A DNA stretch of 18,574 nucleotides from an uncultured Erysipelotrichaceae bacterium (lineage in GTDB: Bacteria; Bacillota_I; Bacilli_A; Erysipelotrichales; Erysipelotrichaceae). The position numbers were made by a program, and so were the translations under genes. Positions 1-7,066 of this stretch are shown here, piece by piece (positions within the stretch are counted from its first letter, which is position 1; every line of letters begins with the position of its first letter). The notes beneath the pieces are model-generated. The model had not been told where the DNA came from. It was given only the letters and a program-made list of their open reading frames with translations, and ran no database searches. Location: contig CADBLN010000023.1 in NCBI GenBank assembly GCA_902795525.1, forward strand, positions 1-18,574, read 5' to 3'.

Positions 1-116
1 CCTGTCTTCATCTTGGATAAGTTAACATTTGTAACTCCAACTTTTTCTGACAATTCTTTTAAACTTATTTTACGATCGGCCATTACACGATCTAATCTCA
101 ATATGATTTGTCCCAT
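1..116 (-). CDS. Cro/CI-type HTH regulator, 5' part only
   Basis: The gene runs off the left edge of the window, so only about the first 38 codons are visible. Reading on the minus strand it begins MGQIILRLDRVMADRKISLK and continues through ELSEKVGVTNVNLSKMKT. The 'ISLKELSEKVGVTNVNLSK' segment is a typical helix-turn-helix of small XRE/YozG-like DNA-binding proteins, which are about 65-75 residues long and commonly paired with DUF2975 membrane proteins. The ribosome binding site (TAGGAG) overlaps the stop codon of the upstream DUF2975 gene, so the two are almost certainly co-transcribed and translationally coupled. It probably binds the ATTATCG repeats in the promoter ahead of the DUF2975 gene (inference). 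Confidence 0.85.
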   Translation of the reverse strand, partial: MGQIILRLDRVMADRKISLKELSEKVGVTNVNLSKMKT

Positions 117-125
117 GATTTTCTC

Positions 126-731
126 CTATAGAGTTTCATCCGACTCTCTTTGTAACTCTTGTCCATATTCAAATACATATGATAATAAATATAGAATAAA
201 TGCAATAAACATAAAAGTTAAACTAAATGTATAATTAACAGTAATTTTATTTACAATGCCTTCTTTAAATAAATCTGTAAGATTAACATACTTTTGAACA
301 AGCATTGTTTCTGTTACATATTCAGCAACTTGTGATACTAAACCACCCCAGAAGACTAATGTACCTAATTTTCTAATGCTGGTAGATACTTTTTCATCAA
401 ATGGTCTTCCTTCTTTCATTGGTGATAAAATACTCTTCACAATTCTAAATCCATAATATGTAACTGCAACTATTAATGCTGCTGCAAGTAATCCGACTGC
501 GATTCTCCAAACTTGAATTTGTTGATTTGGAAGTGATCTTTCGTTTAATTCAAGAGCTATATTTCCCAATGTTAAGGTTGTAGATTGGCTCATATAAGAA
601 TCTTTTGGTACAAAGAATAACGCTACTATTCCAATTAGAATTAATGCAATTCCTACTAATAGTATTTTCTCTAATACATTTACAATTGAATACATCCTAT
701 TTGCACTACTGATAATCTTTTCTTTATTCAT
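126..731 (-). CDS. DUF2975 family integral membrane protein
   Basis: A protein of about 201 residues with four hydrophobic segments: roughly residues 18-40 (ILLVGIALILIGIVALFFV), 75-98, 120-138 and 170-188. Length, topology and the downstream small HTH gene match the DUF2975 family, often found as a two-gene regulator/membrane-protein module; its biochemical role is unknown. An in-frame upstream start exists, but I chose the ATG of MNKEKIIS because a GGAGG lies at 739-743, at normal spacing, while the upstream candidate has no such site. A consensus promoter lies about 60 bp upstream. By analogy with similar modules it may modulate the HTH protein at the membrane; nothing in the sequence proves this. 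Confidence 0.8.
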   Translation of the reverse strand: MNKEKIISSANRMYSIVNVLEKILLVGIALILIGIVALFFVPKDSYMSQSTTLTLGNIALELNERSLPNQQIQVWRIAVGLLAAALIVAVTYYGFRIVKSILSPMKEGRPFDEKVSTSIRKLGTLVFWGGLVSQVAEYVTETMLVQKYVNLTDLFKEGIVNKITVNYTFSLTFMFIAFILYLLSYVFEYGQELQRESDETL

Positions 732-772
732 CCTTTTTCCTCCATTTATCAATTTCATCAATTAATTAATGT

Positions 773-841
773 TTATCGATAATTTCATTATACATTACGA
801 TAATTGTTTGTCAACAAAAAATTATCGTTTTTCGATAAATT
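773..841. promoter_or_regulatory. Operator repeats (ATTATCG) around the promoter
   Basis: Several copies of the half-site ATTATCG, or its reverse complement CGATAAT, cluster here. A perfect 10-bp palindrome TTATCGATAA lies at 773-782, just downstream of the -10. ACGATAAT at 797-804 is inside the spacer. AATTATCG (820-827) and CGATAAATT (833-841) form a further inverted pair upstream of the -35. The layout is that of an autoregulatory operator. The likely ligand is the HTH protein encoded second in the operon (inference). Confidence 0.6.
787..814 (-). promoter_or_regulatory. Sigma-A promoter of the DUF2975-HTH operon
   Basis: On the minus strand a perfect -35 TTGACA (809-814) is followed after 16 bp by a perfect -10 TATAAT (787-792). 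It points at the DUF2975 gene, and repeats of ATTATCG flank and interrupt it. Confidence 0.85.
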
Positions 842-861
842 AAAGAAAACCATGGTGCTTG

Positions 862-1074
862 TCATAACTTTTGCTTCTTGAGAATACAAATGAGCTTTTT
901 GCTTTCCTTGCCAGTTTTGACATGCTTACTTCTGTTTTGAATAGAAAAAGAAGATTGCTCTTCTTTGTAAGTATATTTAGCATGATAATTTTTATTTACC
1001 TTTTCACAGTCTTTTTGCCGGTTATGGGCCTTTTCAGATATTTTAATTAGGTTTTGCTTGTTATATTTAGTAAC
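862..1074 (-). pseudogene. Start-less open frame, possible gene remnant
   Basis: This sits in the 308-bp stretch 842-1149, which holds no intact gene. On the minus strand a frame is open for 70 sense codons between an in-frame TAG (1075-1077) and a TGA (862-864). It has no ATG, GTG or TTG start and no ribosome binding site. The predicted peptide is lysine-rich (it includes KISEKAHNRQKDCEKVNKN and ends ILKKQKL) and I do not recognise its family. It may be the C-terminal tail of a decayed gene or chance in AT-rich DNA. The rest of the stretch holds only the upstream region of the next gene. Confidence 0.25.
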
Positions 1075-1149
1075 CTAAAAATAAAGACAAAAGATGACAA
1101 ATGGTATAAAATGTTAATAAGAGATCATTTTTAACAAAAGGAGGATAAT

Positions 1150-1521
1150 ATGGGAAAATTCGTTGTTAAAAAGACAAATACAGGCGAAACATTTAGATTA
1201 GTAGCTGGTAATGGTGAGGTTATTGGTGTATCAGAAGTTTATTCTTCACATAGTGGTCTAACTAATGGTATTGAAAGCGTTAGAAAGAACGCAGTAGTTG
1301 CTGAAGTTGAAGATCAGACTGTTGAAGGCTATGAACAAGTTAAGAACCCTAAATTTGAAATTTATACAGACAAGGCTGGTGAATTTAGATTTAGACTGAA
1401 AGCTGGTAATGGTGAAACCATTTTAGCAAGTGAAGGATATAGCCAAAAAGCAGGCTGCAAGAACGGCATTGAAAGTGTTCGCAAAAATGCTCCTGATGCA
1501 GAAGTAACAGATTACGAATAA
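1150..1521 (+). CDS. DUF1508 (YegP-type) protein, two tandem repeats
   Basis: A 123-residue soluble protein made of two copies of the DUF1508/UPF0339 unit, about residues 3-48 and 66-114. Both carry the core 'F R ... L x A G N G E x I x x S E x Y S' and end in GIESVRKNA. Two-repeat proteins of this length are typical of the YegP group, for which no firm function is known; a stress or nucleic-acid role has been suggested for relatives. The start is well fixed by AAAGGAGG about 8 nt upstream. A TATAAA at 1105-1110 could be the -10, with a poor -35. A strong terminator follows, so it is probably monocistronic. Confidence 0.88.
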   Translation: MGKFVVKKTNTGETFRLVAGNGEVIGVSEVYSSHSGLTNGIESVRKNAVVAEVEDQTVEGYEQVKNPKFEIYTDKAGEFRFRLKAGNGETILASEGYSQKAGCKNGIESVRKNAPDAEVTDYE

Positions 1522-1528
1522 TAGAGAT

Positions 1529-1563
1529 AAAGAATTAGCACGTTGGTGTGCTAATTCTTTTTT
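1529..1563 (+). terminator. Rho-independent terminator after the DUF1508 gene
   Basis: A perfect 13-bp stem (AAAGAATTAGCAC / GTGCTAATTCTTT) closes a 6-nt loop and runs into a T tract. It begins 8 nt after the DUF1508 stop codon. Confidence 0.92.
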
Positions 1564-1575
1564 ATTGCATTTTTA

Positions 1576-1604
1576 TTGTTTTAGTTAATTGCTTTTCTTA
1601 TAAT
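1576..1604 (+). promoter_or_regulatory. Promoter of the YjjI-YjjW-peptidase operon
   Basis: A perfect -10 TATAAT (1599-1604) lies 17 bp after TTGTTT (1576-1581), a partial -35. It falls between the preceding terminator and the ribosome binding site of the glycyl radical enzyme gene, where a promoter is needed. Confidence 0.6.
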
Positions 1605-1631
1605 GAAGGTGGAAATAAAGGAGCTGATAAT

Positions 1632-3158
1632 ATGAGTGAAGCTTTAAACATAATAAAAGACAAAACCTTGACATATCGTCAAGAATTGATTGCCTTAGCA
1701 CGTTTGGGTGAAAGCACAGATGATTCTTTAAGATACAGTGATGAATACTACCAAGCCAAAGCTAAAGGTGCTTTATGTGACTTAAATGAAGGTGTAATGC
1801 CATATAGACCAAGATACATTTGTCCTGACTATAAAGTATTATTTGAAAAGGGCAGTGCATTCTTAGAACTAGATCCGCCAAAGGATTTGCTTGAAGCAGT
1901 TAACGCTTTGGAAATTATGTATGCTCATGTACCTTCAATCACAACTTATCCAGTTTATTTAGGTGATTTGGATAAATTGTTAGAACCATTTGTTTTAAAA
2001 GAAGATAGAGCATATGCTAAAAAAATCTTGAGACTATTCTTGTTGCATATTGATAAGGTCTTAACTGATTCATTTGTTCATGCTGACATTGGACCTGAAG
2101 ATAGTGTAACAGCACGCATTCTTTTAGAATTAACAGAAGAAATGCAATTAGCAGTACCAAATCTAACCTTAAGGTACGATCCAGAAATTACTTCAGATGA
2201 TTTTGCGATGGCTTGTGTTAAGTGCATGTTAAAAACTTCAAAACCATCTTTCGCAAATCACAAGATGTTTGTGGAGGAATGGGGTCCAGATTATGCAATC
2301 GCATCTTGCTACAATGGCTTGAAAATTGCTGGTGGTGGCTTTACTTTACCAAGAATGAGGCTTTATGAGTGCAGTTTGGATGCTACATCTCCTGAAGATT
2401 TCGTCAACAATGTTTTGCCAAAATATGTTGATTTGCAATTAGAATACATGGATAAGAGAGTTAAGTTTATTGTTGAAGAATCAACATTCTTTACTGATAA
2501 CTTCTTGTCAACAGAAGGCTTTGTTAAGCAGGAAAACTTTATTGGAATGTTTGGCTTAGTCGGGTTAGCAGAATGCTGCAATCACTTATTGGGAATTGAA
2601 GATAAGAAAAAGGGCTTTGGCTTAAATAAAGAAGCAACTGAATTAGGCATTAAGATTATGGATGCCATTGAAAAACAAGTTTCTGAACACGTAGCTCCAT
2701 ATTGTGATGCGTTTGGTCATCGTTACAAGCTACATGCTCAAGTAGGCATTAATACTGATGGCATGGATGATTCACCAGGAACAAGAATCCCTATTTTTGC
2801 TGAACCAAGTATTTTAGAACAATTAGAAGTTAATGAAAAATTCCATAAATACTTCCCAACAGGAACTGGCGATATCTTCAAGTTTGAAGAGACTTATGAA
2901 AAAACTCCTGAAGCAATCTTACCAATTATCAAAGGCTCCTTAGCAAATGGTTTAAGATACTTCAGCGGTTATTTGGAAAACTGTGATGTAGTCAGGGTAA
3001 CTGGTTATTTAGTAAAAAAATCAGAAATTGAAAAACTACGCCAAAACAAGCAGTCATTGAATAATGTAACTGTCTTTGGTCAAGGAGCGCAAGATGGCGG
3101 GCACGCTTTAGATCGAAGGGTTCAAAAAGCAGATGACATTATTAGCTCCAGTAAATAA
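1632..3158 (+). CDS. yjjI: YjjI-type glycyl radical enzyme
   Basis: A 508-residue cytoplasmic enzyme of the YjjI (DUF3029) branch of the glycyl radical superfamily; E. coli YjjI is of similar size. The glycyl radical motif is visible near the C terminus as R455-V-T-G-Y459, so Gly458 should carry the radical. A candidate active-site cysteine is Cys226 in ASCYNGLKIAGGG. The family's substrate is unknown, and the enzyme should work only without oxygen. The frame is open to 1548, but that extension lies inside the preceding terminator; AAAGGAG upstream of the ATG at 1632 fixes the start. The last 26 nt overlap the activase gene, which implies tight co-translation. The assignment is firm at family level; no reaction can be given. 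Confidence 0.9.
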   Translation: MSEALNIIKDKTLTYRQELIALARLGESTDDSLRYSDEYYQAKAKGALCDLNEGVMPYRPRYICPDYKVLFEKGSAFLELDPPKDLLEAVNALEIMYAHVPSITTYPVYLGDLDKLLEPFVLKEDRAYAKKILRLFLLHIDKVLTDSFVHADIGPEDSVTARILLELTEEMQLAVPNLTLRYDPEITSDDFAMACVKCMLKTSKPSFANHKMFVEEWGPDYAIASCYNGLKIAGGGFTLPRMRLYECSLDATSPEDFVNNVLPKYVDLQLEYMDKRVKFIVEESTFFTDNFLSTEGFVKQENFIGMFGLVGLAECCNHLLGIEDKKKGFGLNKEATELGIKIMDAIEKQVSEHVAPYCDAFGHRYKLHAQVGINTDGMDDSPGTRIPIFAEPSILEQLEVNEKFHKYFPTGTGDIFKFEETYEKTPEAILPIIKGSLANGLRYFSGYLENCDVVRVTGYLVKKSEIEKLRQNKQSLNNVTVFGQGAQDGGHALDRRVQKADDIISSSK

Positions 3159-3978
3159 AATAATTCCATTTTCAAATGTAGATGGACCATCAAATAGAAC
3201 AGCAATCTTTTTCCAAGGTTGTTGTTTTAACTGTTTGTTTTGTCATAATCCTGAAACAATAAATATGTGTATTAGTTGTGGTGATTGTGTCAAAACTTGT
3301 CCAGTCCAGGCCTTAAGCTTTAATGAACAGGGTAAAGTAGTATGGGACAGTAATAAATGTGTTCAATGTGACACTTGCATAAAAACATGTCAACACAATT
3401 CTTCGCCAAAGATTAAGTGGATGAGTGTTGATGAAGTAGTCCAGGAGGTTAAAAGAACTGCTCCATATATTGAAGGCATAACTACTTCAGGTGGAGAATG
3501 CACTTTATGGAATGATTTTTTGATTGAGCTTTACAAAGAGGTTAAACTGTTAGGAAAGACCTGTCTGATTGATTCAAATGGTTCCTTCGATTTTGAAAAA
3601 GATCCAAGGATATTGGAAGTCAGTGATGGTGTTATGTTGGATGTTAAGGCTGTTGGTGAAAAGTGGAATAATTACCTAATTGGCTATGACAGAACAATGA
3701 TATTAAAGAATTTGGAATACTTATTAAAGGTAGATAAATTGTATGAAGTAAGAACAATCATCTTTCCAAATAGAGATAAAGAGAATGAGAAAACAGTGAG
3801 ATATGTTTCAAACATTATTAAAGACAAGTGTTTTTACAAGATTATTCGTTATCGTCCATTTGGAGTAAGAGAAGAGTATCAAGAAGCATTGGGCGATTTT
3901 ACAACAGATGAGGATTATGCTCAAAAATATGTTGAATTAGCTCACAGCCTAGGGGCAACAAAAGCATATATTATTTAG
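3133..3978 (+). CDS. yjjW: YjjW-type glycyl radical enzyme activase (radical SAM)
   Basis: A 281-residue iron-sulfur protein that should install the glycyl radical on YjjI using S-adenosylmethionine. The radical SAM motif is Cys30-x3-Cys34-x2-Cys37 (GCCFNCLFCHNPET). A two-cluster ferredoxin insert follows: Cys46/49/52/56 (CISCGDCVKTCP) and Cys76/79/82/86 (CVQCDTCIKTC). 'TTSGGECTLW' near residue 118 is the SAM-binding GGE motif. Length and cluster layout match YjjW and other GRE activases with two auxiliary 4Fe-4S clusters. The start lies inside the end of yjjI, as expected for coupled partners; an earlier ATG at 3094 is in frame but hits a stop after five codons. The M3 peptidase gene follows after 10 bp. 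Confidence 0.92.
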   Translation: MTLLAPVNKIIPFSNVDGPSNRTAIFFQGCCFNCLFCHNPETINMCISCGDCVKTCPVQALSFNEQGKVVWDSNKCVQCDTCIKTCQHNSSPKIKWMSVDEVVQEVKRTAPYIEGITTSGGECTLWNDFLIELYKEVKLLGKTCLIDSNGSFDFEKDPRILEVSDGVMLDVKAVGEKWNNYLIGYDRTMILKNLEYLLKVDKLYEVRTIIFPNRDKENEKTVRYVSNIIKDKCFYKIIRYRPFGVREEYQEALGDFTTDEDYAQKYVELAHSLGATKAYII

Positions 3979-3988
3979 AAGAGGTAGT

Positions 3989-5683
3989 ATGAAATTTAGA
4001 GAATTTGAATATAAAAGACCTGATTATCAACAAATAAAAAAACAGTTTGATGAGTTATTGGATGAATTAGAAAAAACAACAAATGCTGAAGATTTTTATG
4101 AAGTGTTTAAAGAATTAGAGGCAATTAATGAAGAGATTAATTGTATGAGTACGTTGAGCTACATTAGACACTCCATTAACACAAAAGATGAATTCTATGA
4201 CCAAGAAAACGATTATTGGGATGAATATCAACCACTTTATGAATTGCTTAATAATCGCTTCTCATTGATTTGTTTAAATTGCAGTTTTAAGGAAGACTTG
4301 TATAAGTACATTCCGAAAATATATTTCCAATTGGAAGAATACGCAGTTAAATCTTTTGATGAAAAGATTGTCCCTCTTTTACAAGAGGAAAATAAGTTAA
4401 CCAGTGAATATGCCAAATTGAAAGCTGGAGCTCAAATTGAACTTGATGGTAAGATTTATAACTTATCTACCATTCAACCATTACAAGAATCAAAAGATAG
4501 AGCGACAAGAAAAAAAGCATATGAAGCAAAGTGGGCTTTCTTTGAAAAACATGAGGCAGATTTTGACCGTATCTATGATGAGTTAGTAAAACTGAGAACT
4601 AGAATGGCTCATGAATTAGGTTTCAACAGTTATACTGAACTAGCTTACTATAAGATGTATAGATTAGATTATAATGCTGAAATGGTAGCCAACTATCGTA
4701 AGCAAATACTGGAAGACTTGGTTCCTAGTGCTAACAAGTTATATGAAAGACAAAAGAAGAGATTAGGTGTTGATAGCATTGCTTATTATGATGAAGCCAT
4801 GGAGTTTTTATCAGGCAATCCAACACCAAAGGGTAGCTATGAAGAATTAATTGCCGCAGCTAGAACCATGTATCATGAAATGAGTCCTGAAACCAAGGAG
4901 TTCATCGATACTTTAATAGAGGGTGAACTATGGGATTTAAAATCTAAAGATGGCAAGGAGATGGGAGGTTATTGCTCTTCCATACCTAAATATAATGTGC
5001 CATTTATTTTTGCTAATTTTAATGGGACTAGTGGAGATGTAGATGTTTTAACTCATGAAGCTGGACATGCTTTCCAATACTATCGTTCAAGAAACATTGA
5101 AATCAGCTCACTTCAATGGCCAACAATGGAATCAGCAGAAATACATTCAATGAGCATGGAATTTAATGCTTGGCCTTGGATGAATCTATTCTTTAAAGAG
5201 GACGAGGCAAAGTATAAGTTCTTACATTTGAGTAGTGCTGTTAAATTTTTACCATATGGAGTTCTTGTAGACCATTACCAACATGAAGTGTATGATCATC
5301 CTGATTGGAGCCCTGAAGAAAGAAAAGTTTGTTGGAGAGAACTTGAAAAACAATATGAACCATTCAAAGATTATAGTGAGTGTCCGATATTGGAGAGAGG
5401 CTGTTGGTGGTACCAACAAGGTCATATCTTCGAAGACCCATTCTACTATATTGATTATACGCTAGCGCAAATATGTGCTCTGCAATTTTGGGTAAGACAC
5501 CAACAAGAAGACCCAGATACCTGGAAAGACTATTTGCACCTATGTTCTCTTGGTGGCACAATGACCTTTACCAACTTAGTTAAGGAAGCCAATTTAAAAG
5601 TACCATTTGATGATGGTTGTGTTAAATGGGTGGTAGATGAAGTTGATTCATACTTAGAAGCTGTTAATGATGAGGTTTTGTAA
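3989..5683 (+). CDS. M3 family oligoendopeptidase (PepF-like)
   Basis: A 564-residue cytosolic zinc metallopeptidase that cleaves short peptides. The catalytic motif is HEAGH at residues 356-360 (His356, Glu357, His360). The third zinc ligand is expected in the downstream M380-ESAEIHSMSME stretch, most likely Glu384. Length fits the M3B oligoendopeptidases of Firmicutes, and there is no signal peptide. It starts 10 bp after yjjW behind AGAGG with no visible terminator between, so it appears to be the last gene of the glycyl radical operon. That placement is odd, because a general peptidase has no known link to YjjI. No U-tailed terminator is obvious before the rplM promoter. Confidence 0.9.
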   Translation: MKFREFEYKRPDYQQIKKQFDELLDELEKTTNAEDFYEVFKELEAINEEINCMSTLSYIRHSINTKDEFYDQENDYWDEYQPLYELLNNRFSLICLNCSFKEDLYKYIPKIYFQLEEYAVKSFDEKIVPLLQEENKLTSEYAKLKAGAQIELDGKIYNLSTIQPLQESKDRATRKKAYEAKWAFFEKHEADFDRIYDELVKLRTRMAHELGFNSYTELAYYKMYRLDYNAEMVANYRKQILEDLVPSANKLYERQKKRLGVDSIAYYDEAMEFLSGNPTPKGSYEELIAAARTMYHEMSPETKEFIDTLIEGELWDLKSKDGKEMGGYCSSIPKYNVPFIFANFNGTSGDVDVLTHEAGHAFQYYRSRNIEISSLQWPTMESAEIHSMSMEFNAWPWMNLFFKEDEAKYKFLHLSSAVKFLPYGVLVDHYQHEVYDHPDWSPEERKVCWRELEKQYEPFKDYSECPILERGCWWYQQGHIFEDPFYYIDYTLAQICALQFWVRHQQEDPDTWKDYLHLCSLGGTMTFTNLVKEANLKVPFDDGCVKWVVDEVDSYLEAVNDEVL

Positions 5684-5693
5684 TAAGTTTTGA

Positions 5694-5722
5694 TTGACAA
5701 CAATTATTAATATAAATAAAAT
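5694..5722 (+). promoter_or_regulatory. Promoter of rplM-rpsI
   Basis: A perfect -35 TTGACA (5694-5699), a 17-bp spacer and a -10 TAAAAT (5717-5722). It starts about 10 bp after the peptidase stop codon and reads into the L13 gene. Confidence 0.8.
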
Positions 5723-5738
5723 AATAATTGGCACTTTT

Positions 5739-5761
5739 AATGTAGCCCCGGAAACTACATT
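5739..5761 (+). promoter_or_regulatory. L13-leader-like hairpin upstream of rplM
   Basis: A 7-bp perfect stem, AATGTAG (5739-5745) with CTACATT (5755-5761), closes the loop CCCCGGAAA. It sits in the 5' untranslated region just ahead of the AAGGAGG of rplM. Firmicutes are known to carry an L13 leader, a ribosomal-protein autoregulatory RNA in this position; equating this hairpin with that family is inference from position and shape. By analogy L13 would bind it to repress its own operon. Confidence 0.55.
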
Positions 5762-5779
5762 TTAAGGAGGACTAAATTT

Positions 5780-6217
5780 ATGCGTCAAACAACGATGCTA
5801 AAACCAGCAGAAGTAGAACGTACTTGGTATGTTGTTGATGGAGACGGCTTGACACTAGGACGCTTATCAACCGTAGTGGCAGCAATCTTAAAGGGCAAGA
5901 ACAAACCAACGTACACACCTAATGTTGATTGTGGAGATTATGTAATTATTATCAACGCTGATAAAATTCAGGTTACTGGTAATAAGCTAGATAATACTTT
6001 CTACTATCATCATTCACAATACCCAGGAGGCTTGCGTAAAAGAAGCATGCGTACGATGAAAAATGAGTACACAGTGGAATGGGTAGAAAAAGCTGTATAT
6101 GGTATGTTACCTCACAATAAGTTAGGTGATGTACAACGTAAACACTTGTTTGTTTATAAGGGTAGTGAACACCCACATGCAGCTCAAAAGCCAGTTGAGC
6201 TTAAGATTGAAGACTAG
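5780..6217 (+). CDS. rplM: Large-subunit ribosomal protein L13 (uL13)
   Basis: 145 residues, the usual bacterial uL13 length. Recognisable features are the opening 'ERTWYVVDGDGLTLGRLSTVVAAILKGK' type segment, 'CGDYVIIINADKI' and the tail 'VYKGSEHPHAAQKP'. uL13 is an early-assembly protein of the 50S subunit. AAGGAGG lies about 8 nt before the ATG. rpsI follows after 14 nt in the near-universal rplM-rpsI order. Expression is probably set by the TTGACA promoter and the hairpin in the leader. Confidence 0.98.
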   Translation: MRQTTMLKPAEVERTWYVVDGDGLTLGRLSTVVAAILKGKNKPTYTPNVDCGDYVIIINADKIQVTGNKLDNTFYYHHSQYPGGLRKRSMRTMKNEYTVEWVEKAVYGMLPHNKLGDVQRKHLFVYKGSEHPHAAQKPVELKIED

Positions 6218-6231
6218 GAGGAACGGTATAA

Positions 6232-6639
6232 ATGGCAACTAGAAAAAAAGAAGTAGTTAGATACCTTGGTACCGGTCGTCGTAAGAGTTCAGTCGCTAGA
6301 GTTTATTTAACAGCTGGTAAAGGAGCTATTACTGTTAACGGTAAGACATTGGAAGAGTATCTACCATTAGAAACATTAAGAATGGTCGTAAGAGCACCAT
6401 TAGAAGCTACTGGAACAGTAGGCCAATTTGATGTTAACATCAATGTCTATGGTGGTGGCCACGCTGGACAAGCAGGTGCAATGAGACATGGTATTTCAAG
6501 AGCACTATGTAATGTTGTTGAAGACTATCGTCCAGTATTAAAGTCAGCTGGATTCTTGACAAGAGATTCCCGCGCTAAAGAACGTAAGAAATATGGATTG
6601 AAGAAAGCTAGAAAGGCTCCTCAATTCTCAAAACGTTAG
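6232..6639 (+). CDS. rpsI: Small-subunit ribosomal protein S9 (uS9)
   Basis: 135 residues, with the uS9 hallmarks 'YLGTGRRKSSVARVYL' near the start, 'GGGHAGQAGAMRHGISRAL' in the middle and the invariant C-terminal 'QFSKR', whose tail reaches toward P-site tRNA in the 30S subunit. TAGGAGG, overlapping the rplM stop codon, supplies the ribosome binding site. A strong terminator follows about 40 nt downstream. Confidence 0.98.
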   Translation: MATRKKEVVRYLGTGRRKSSVARVYLTAGKGAITVNGKTLEEYLPLETLRMVVRAPLEATGTVGQFDVNINVYGGGHAGQAGAMRHGISRALCNVVEDYRPVLKSAGFLTRDSRAKERKKYGLKKARKAPQFSKR

Positions 6640-6680
6640 AATTCTTATTGGAATTCAAAACCAATTTCAACGTTACAAGG

Positions 6681-6704
6681 AACTCGCTTTATGCGAGTTT
6701 TTTT
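6681..6704 (+). terminator. Terminator of rplM-rpsI
   Basis: A 7-bp stem AACTCGC / GCGAGTT with a 5-nt loop (TTTAT), followed directly by a run of T. Confidence 0.9.
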
Positions 6705-6718
6705 GTGCCTTTATTATG

Positions 6719-6748
6719 TTGACAAGCTCTCTTTAAAAATGTTATATT
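6719..6748 (+). promoter_or_regulatory. Promoter of tRNA-Glu
   Basis: TTGACA (6719-6724) followed by TATATT (6743-6748) at 18 bp, or TTATAT at 17 bp. It lies between the rpsI terminator and the mature tRNA. Confidence 0.7.
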
Positions 6749-6766
6749 AATTAAGCCTTAAAAAAT

Positions 6767-6843
6767 GGTCCGTTGGAGAAGAGGTTTAACTCACATGCCT
6801 TTCACGCATGCACTCACGGGTTCGAATCCCGTACGGGCTACCA
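6767..6843 (+). tRNA. tRNA-Glu (anticodon TTC)
   Basis: A full cloverleaf can be drawn. The acceptor is GGTCCGT with ACGGGCT, including G-U pairs at 1-72 and 3-70. The D stem is GAG/CTC. The anticodon stem CATGC/GCATG holds the loop CTTTCAC, giving anticodon TTC. The T arm is ACGGG-TTCGAAT-CCCGT. The discriminator is A and CCA is encoded. It has its own promoter and terminator. Confidence 0.96.
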
Positions 6844-6852
6844 TTGAGAATT

Positions 6853-6873
6853 AACACCGTAAGGTGTTTTTTT
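6853..6873 (+). terminator. Terminator after tRNA-Glu
   Basis: A 6-bp stem AACACC / GGTGTT with loop GTAA, followed by a run of T. Confidence 0.88.
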
Positions 6874-6941
6874 ATTATAAATAATTGAATAAACTAGATC
6901 GTAGAACTGATGCCAAGAAGTTAGTTAGCTTTTATATTAGA

Positions 6942-7014
6942 GTTTGGGCTGTAATAGAATGTTGCTGTATGGCTACTAAGGTTTGGGATACAATGCAATG
7001 GAGTTTCGCTACTA
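6942..7014 (+). repeat. Two-copy imperfect tandem repeat upstream of the RpiR gene
   Basis: Copy 1 (6942-6978) and copy 2 (6981-7014) both begin GTTTGGG, share AAT and AATG in the same places, and end GCTACTA; about 24 of 34 aligned positions agree by eye. Copy 2 runs into an inverted repeat GTTTC-n7-GAAAC (7003-7019) just upstream of a TATAAT (7036-7041). It may be a duplicated operator of the regulator that follows. Confidence 0.5.
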
Positions 7015-7066
7015 GAAACAAATAAACATTGAGTTTATAATAACATTGTTAGATAGGGTGATAGAG

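Noticed and set aside
1548..1631. 28-residue N-terminal extension of the YjjI protein with a hydrophobic stretch that could look like a signal peptide
   Set aside because: It is encoded by the 3' half of the upstream terminator and its T tract. A good ribosome binding site precedes the ATG at 1632, where family-like sequence begins.
6642..6657. GAATTC direct/inverted pair just after rpsI
   Set aside because: Each half is itself a palindrome and the stem is only 6 bp without a T tract. The proper terminator is at 6681-6704.
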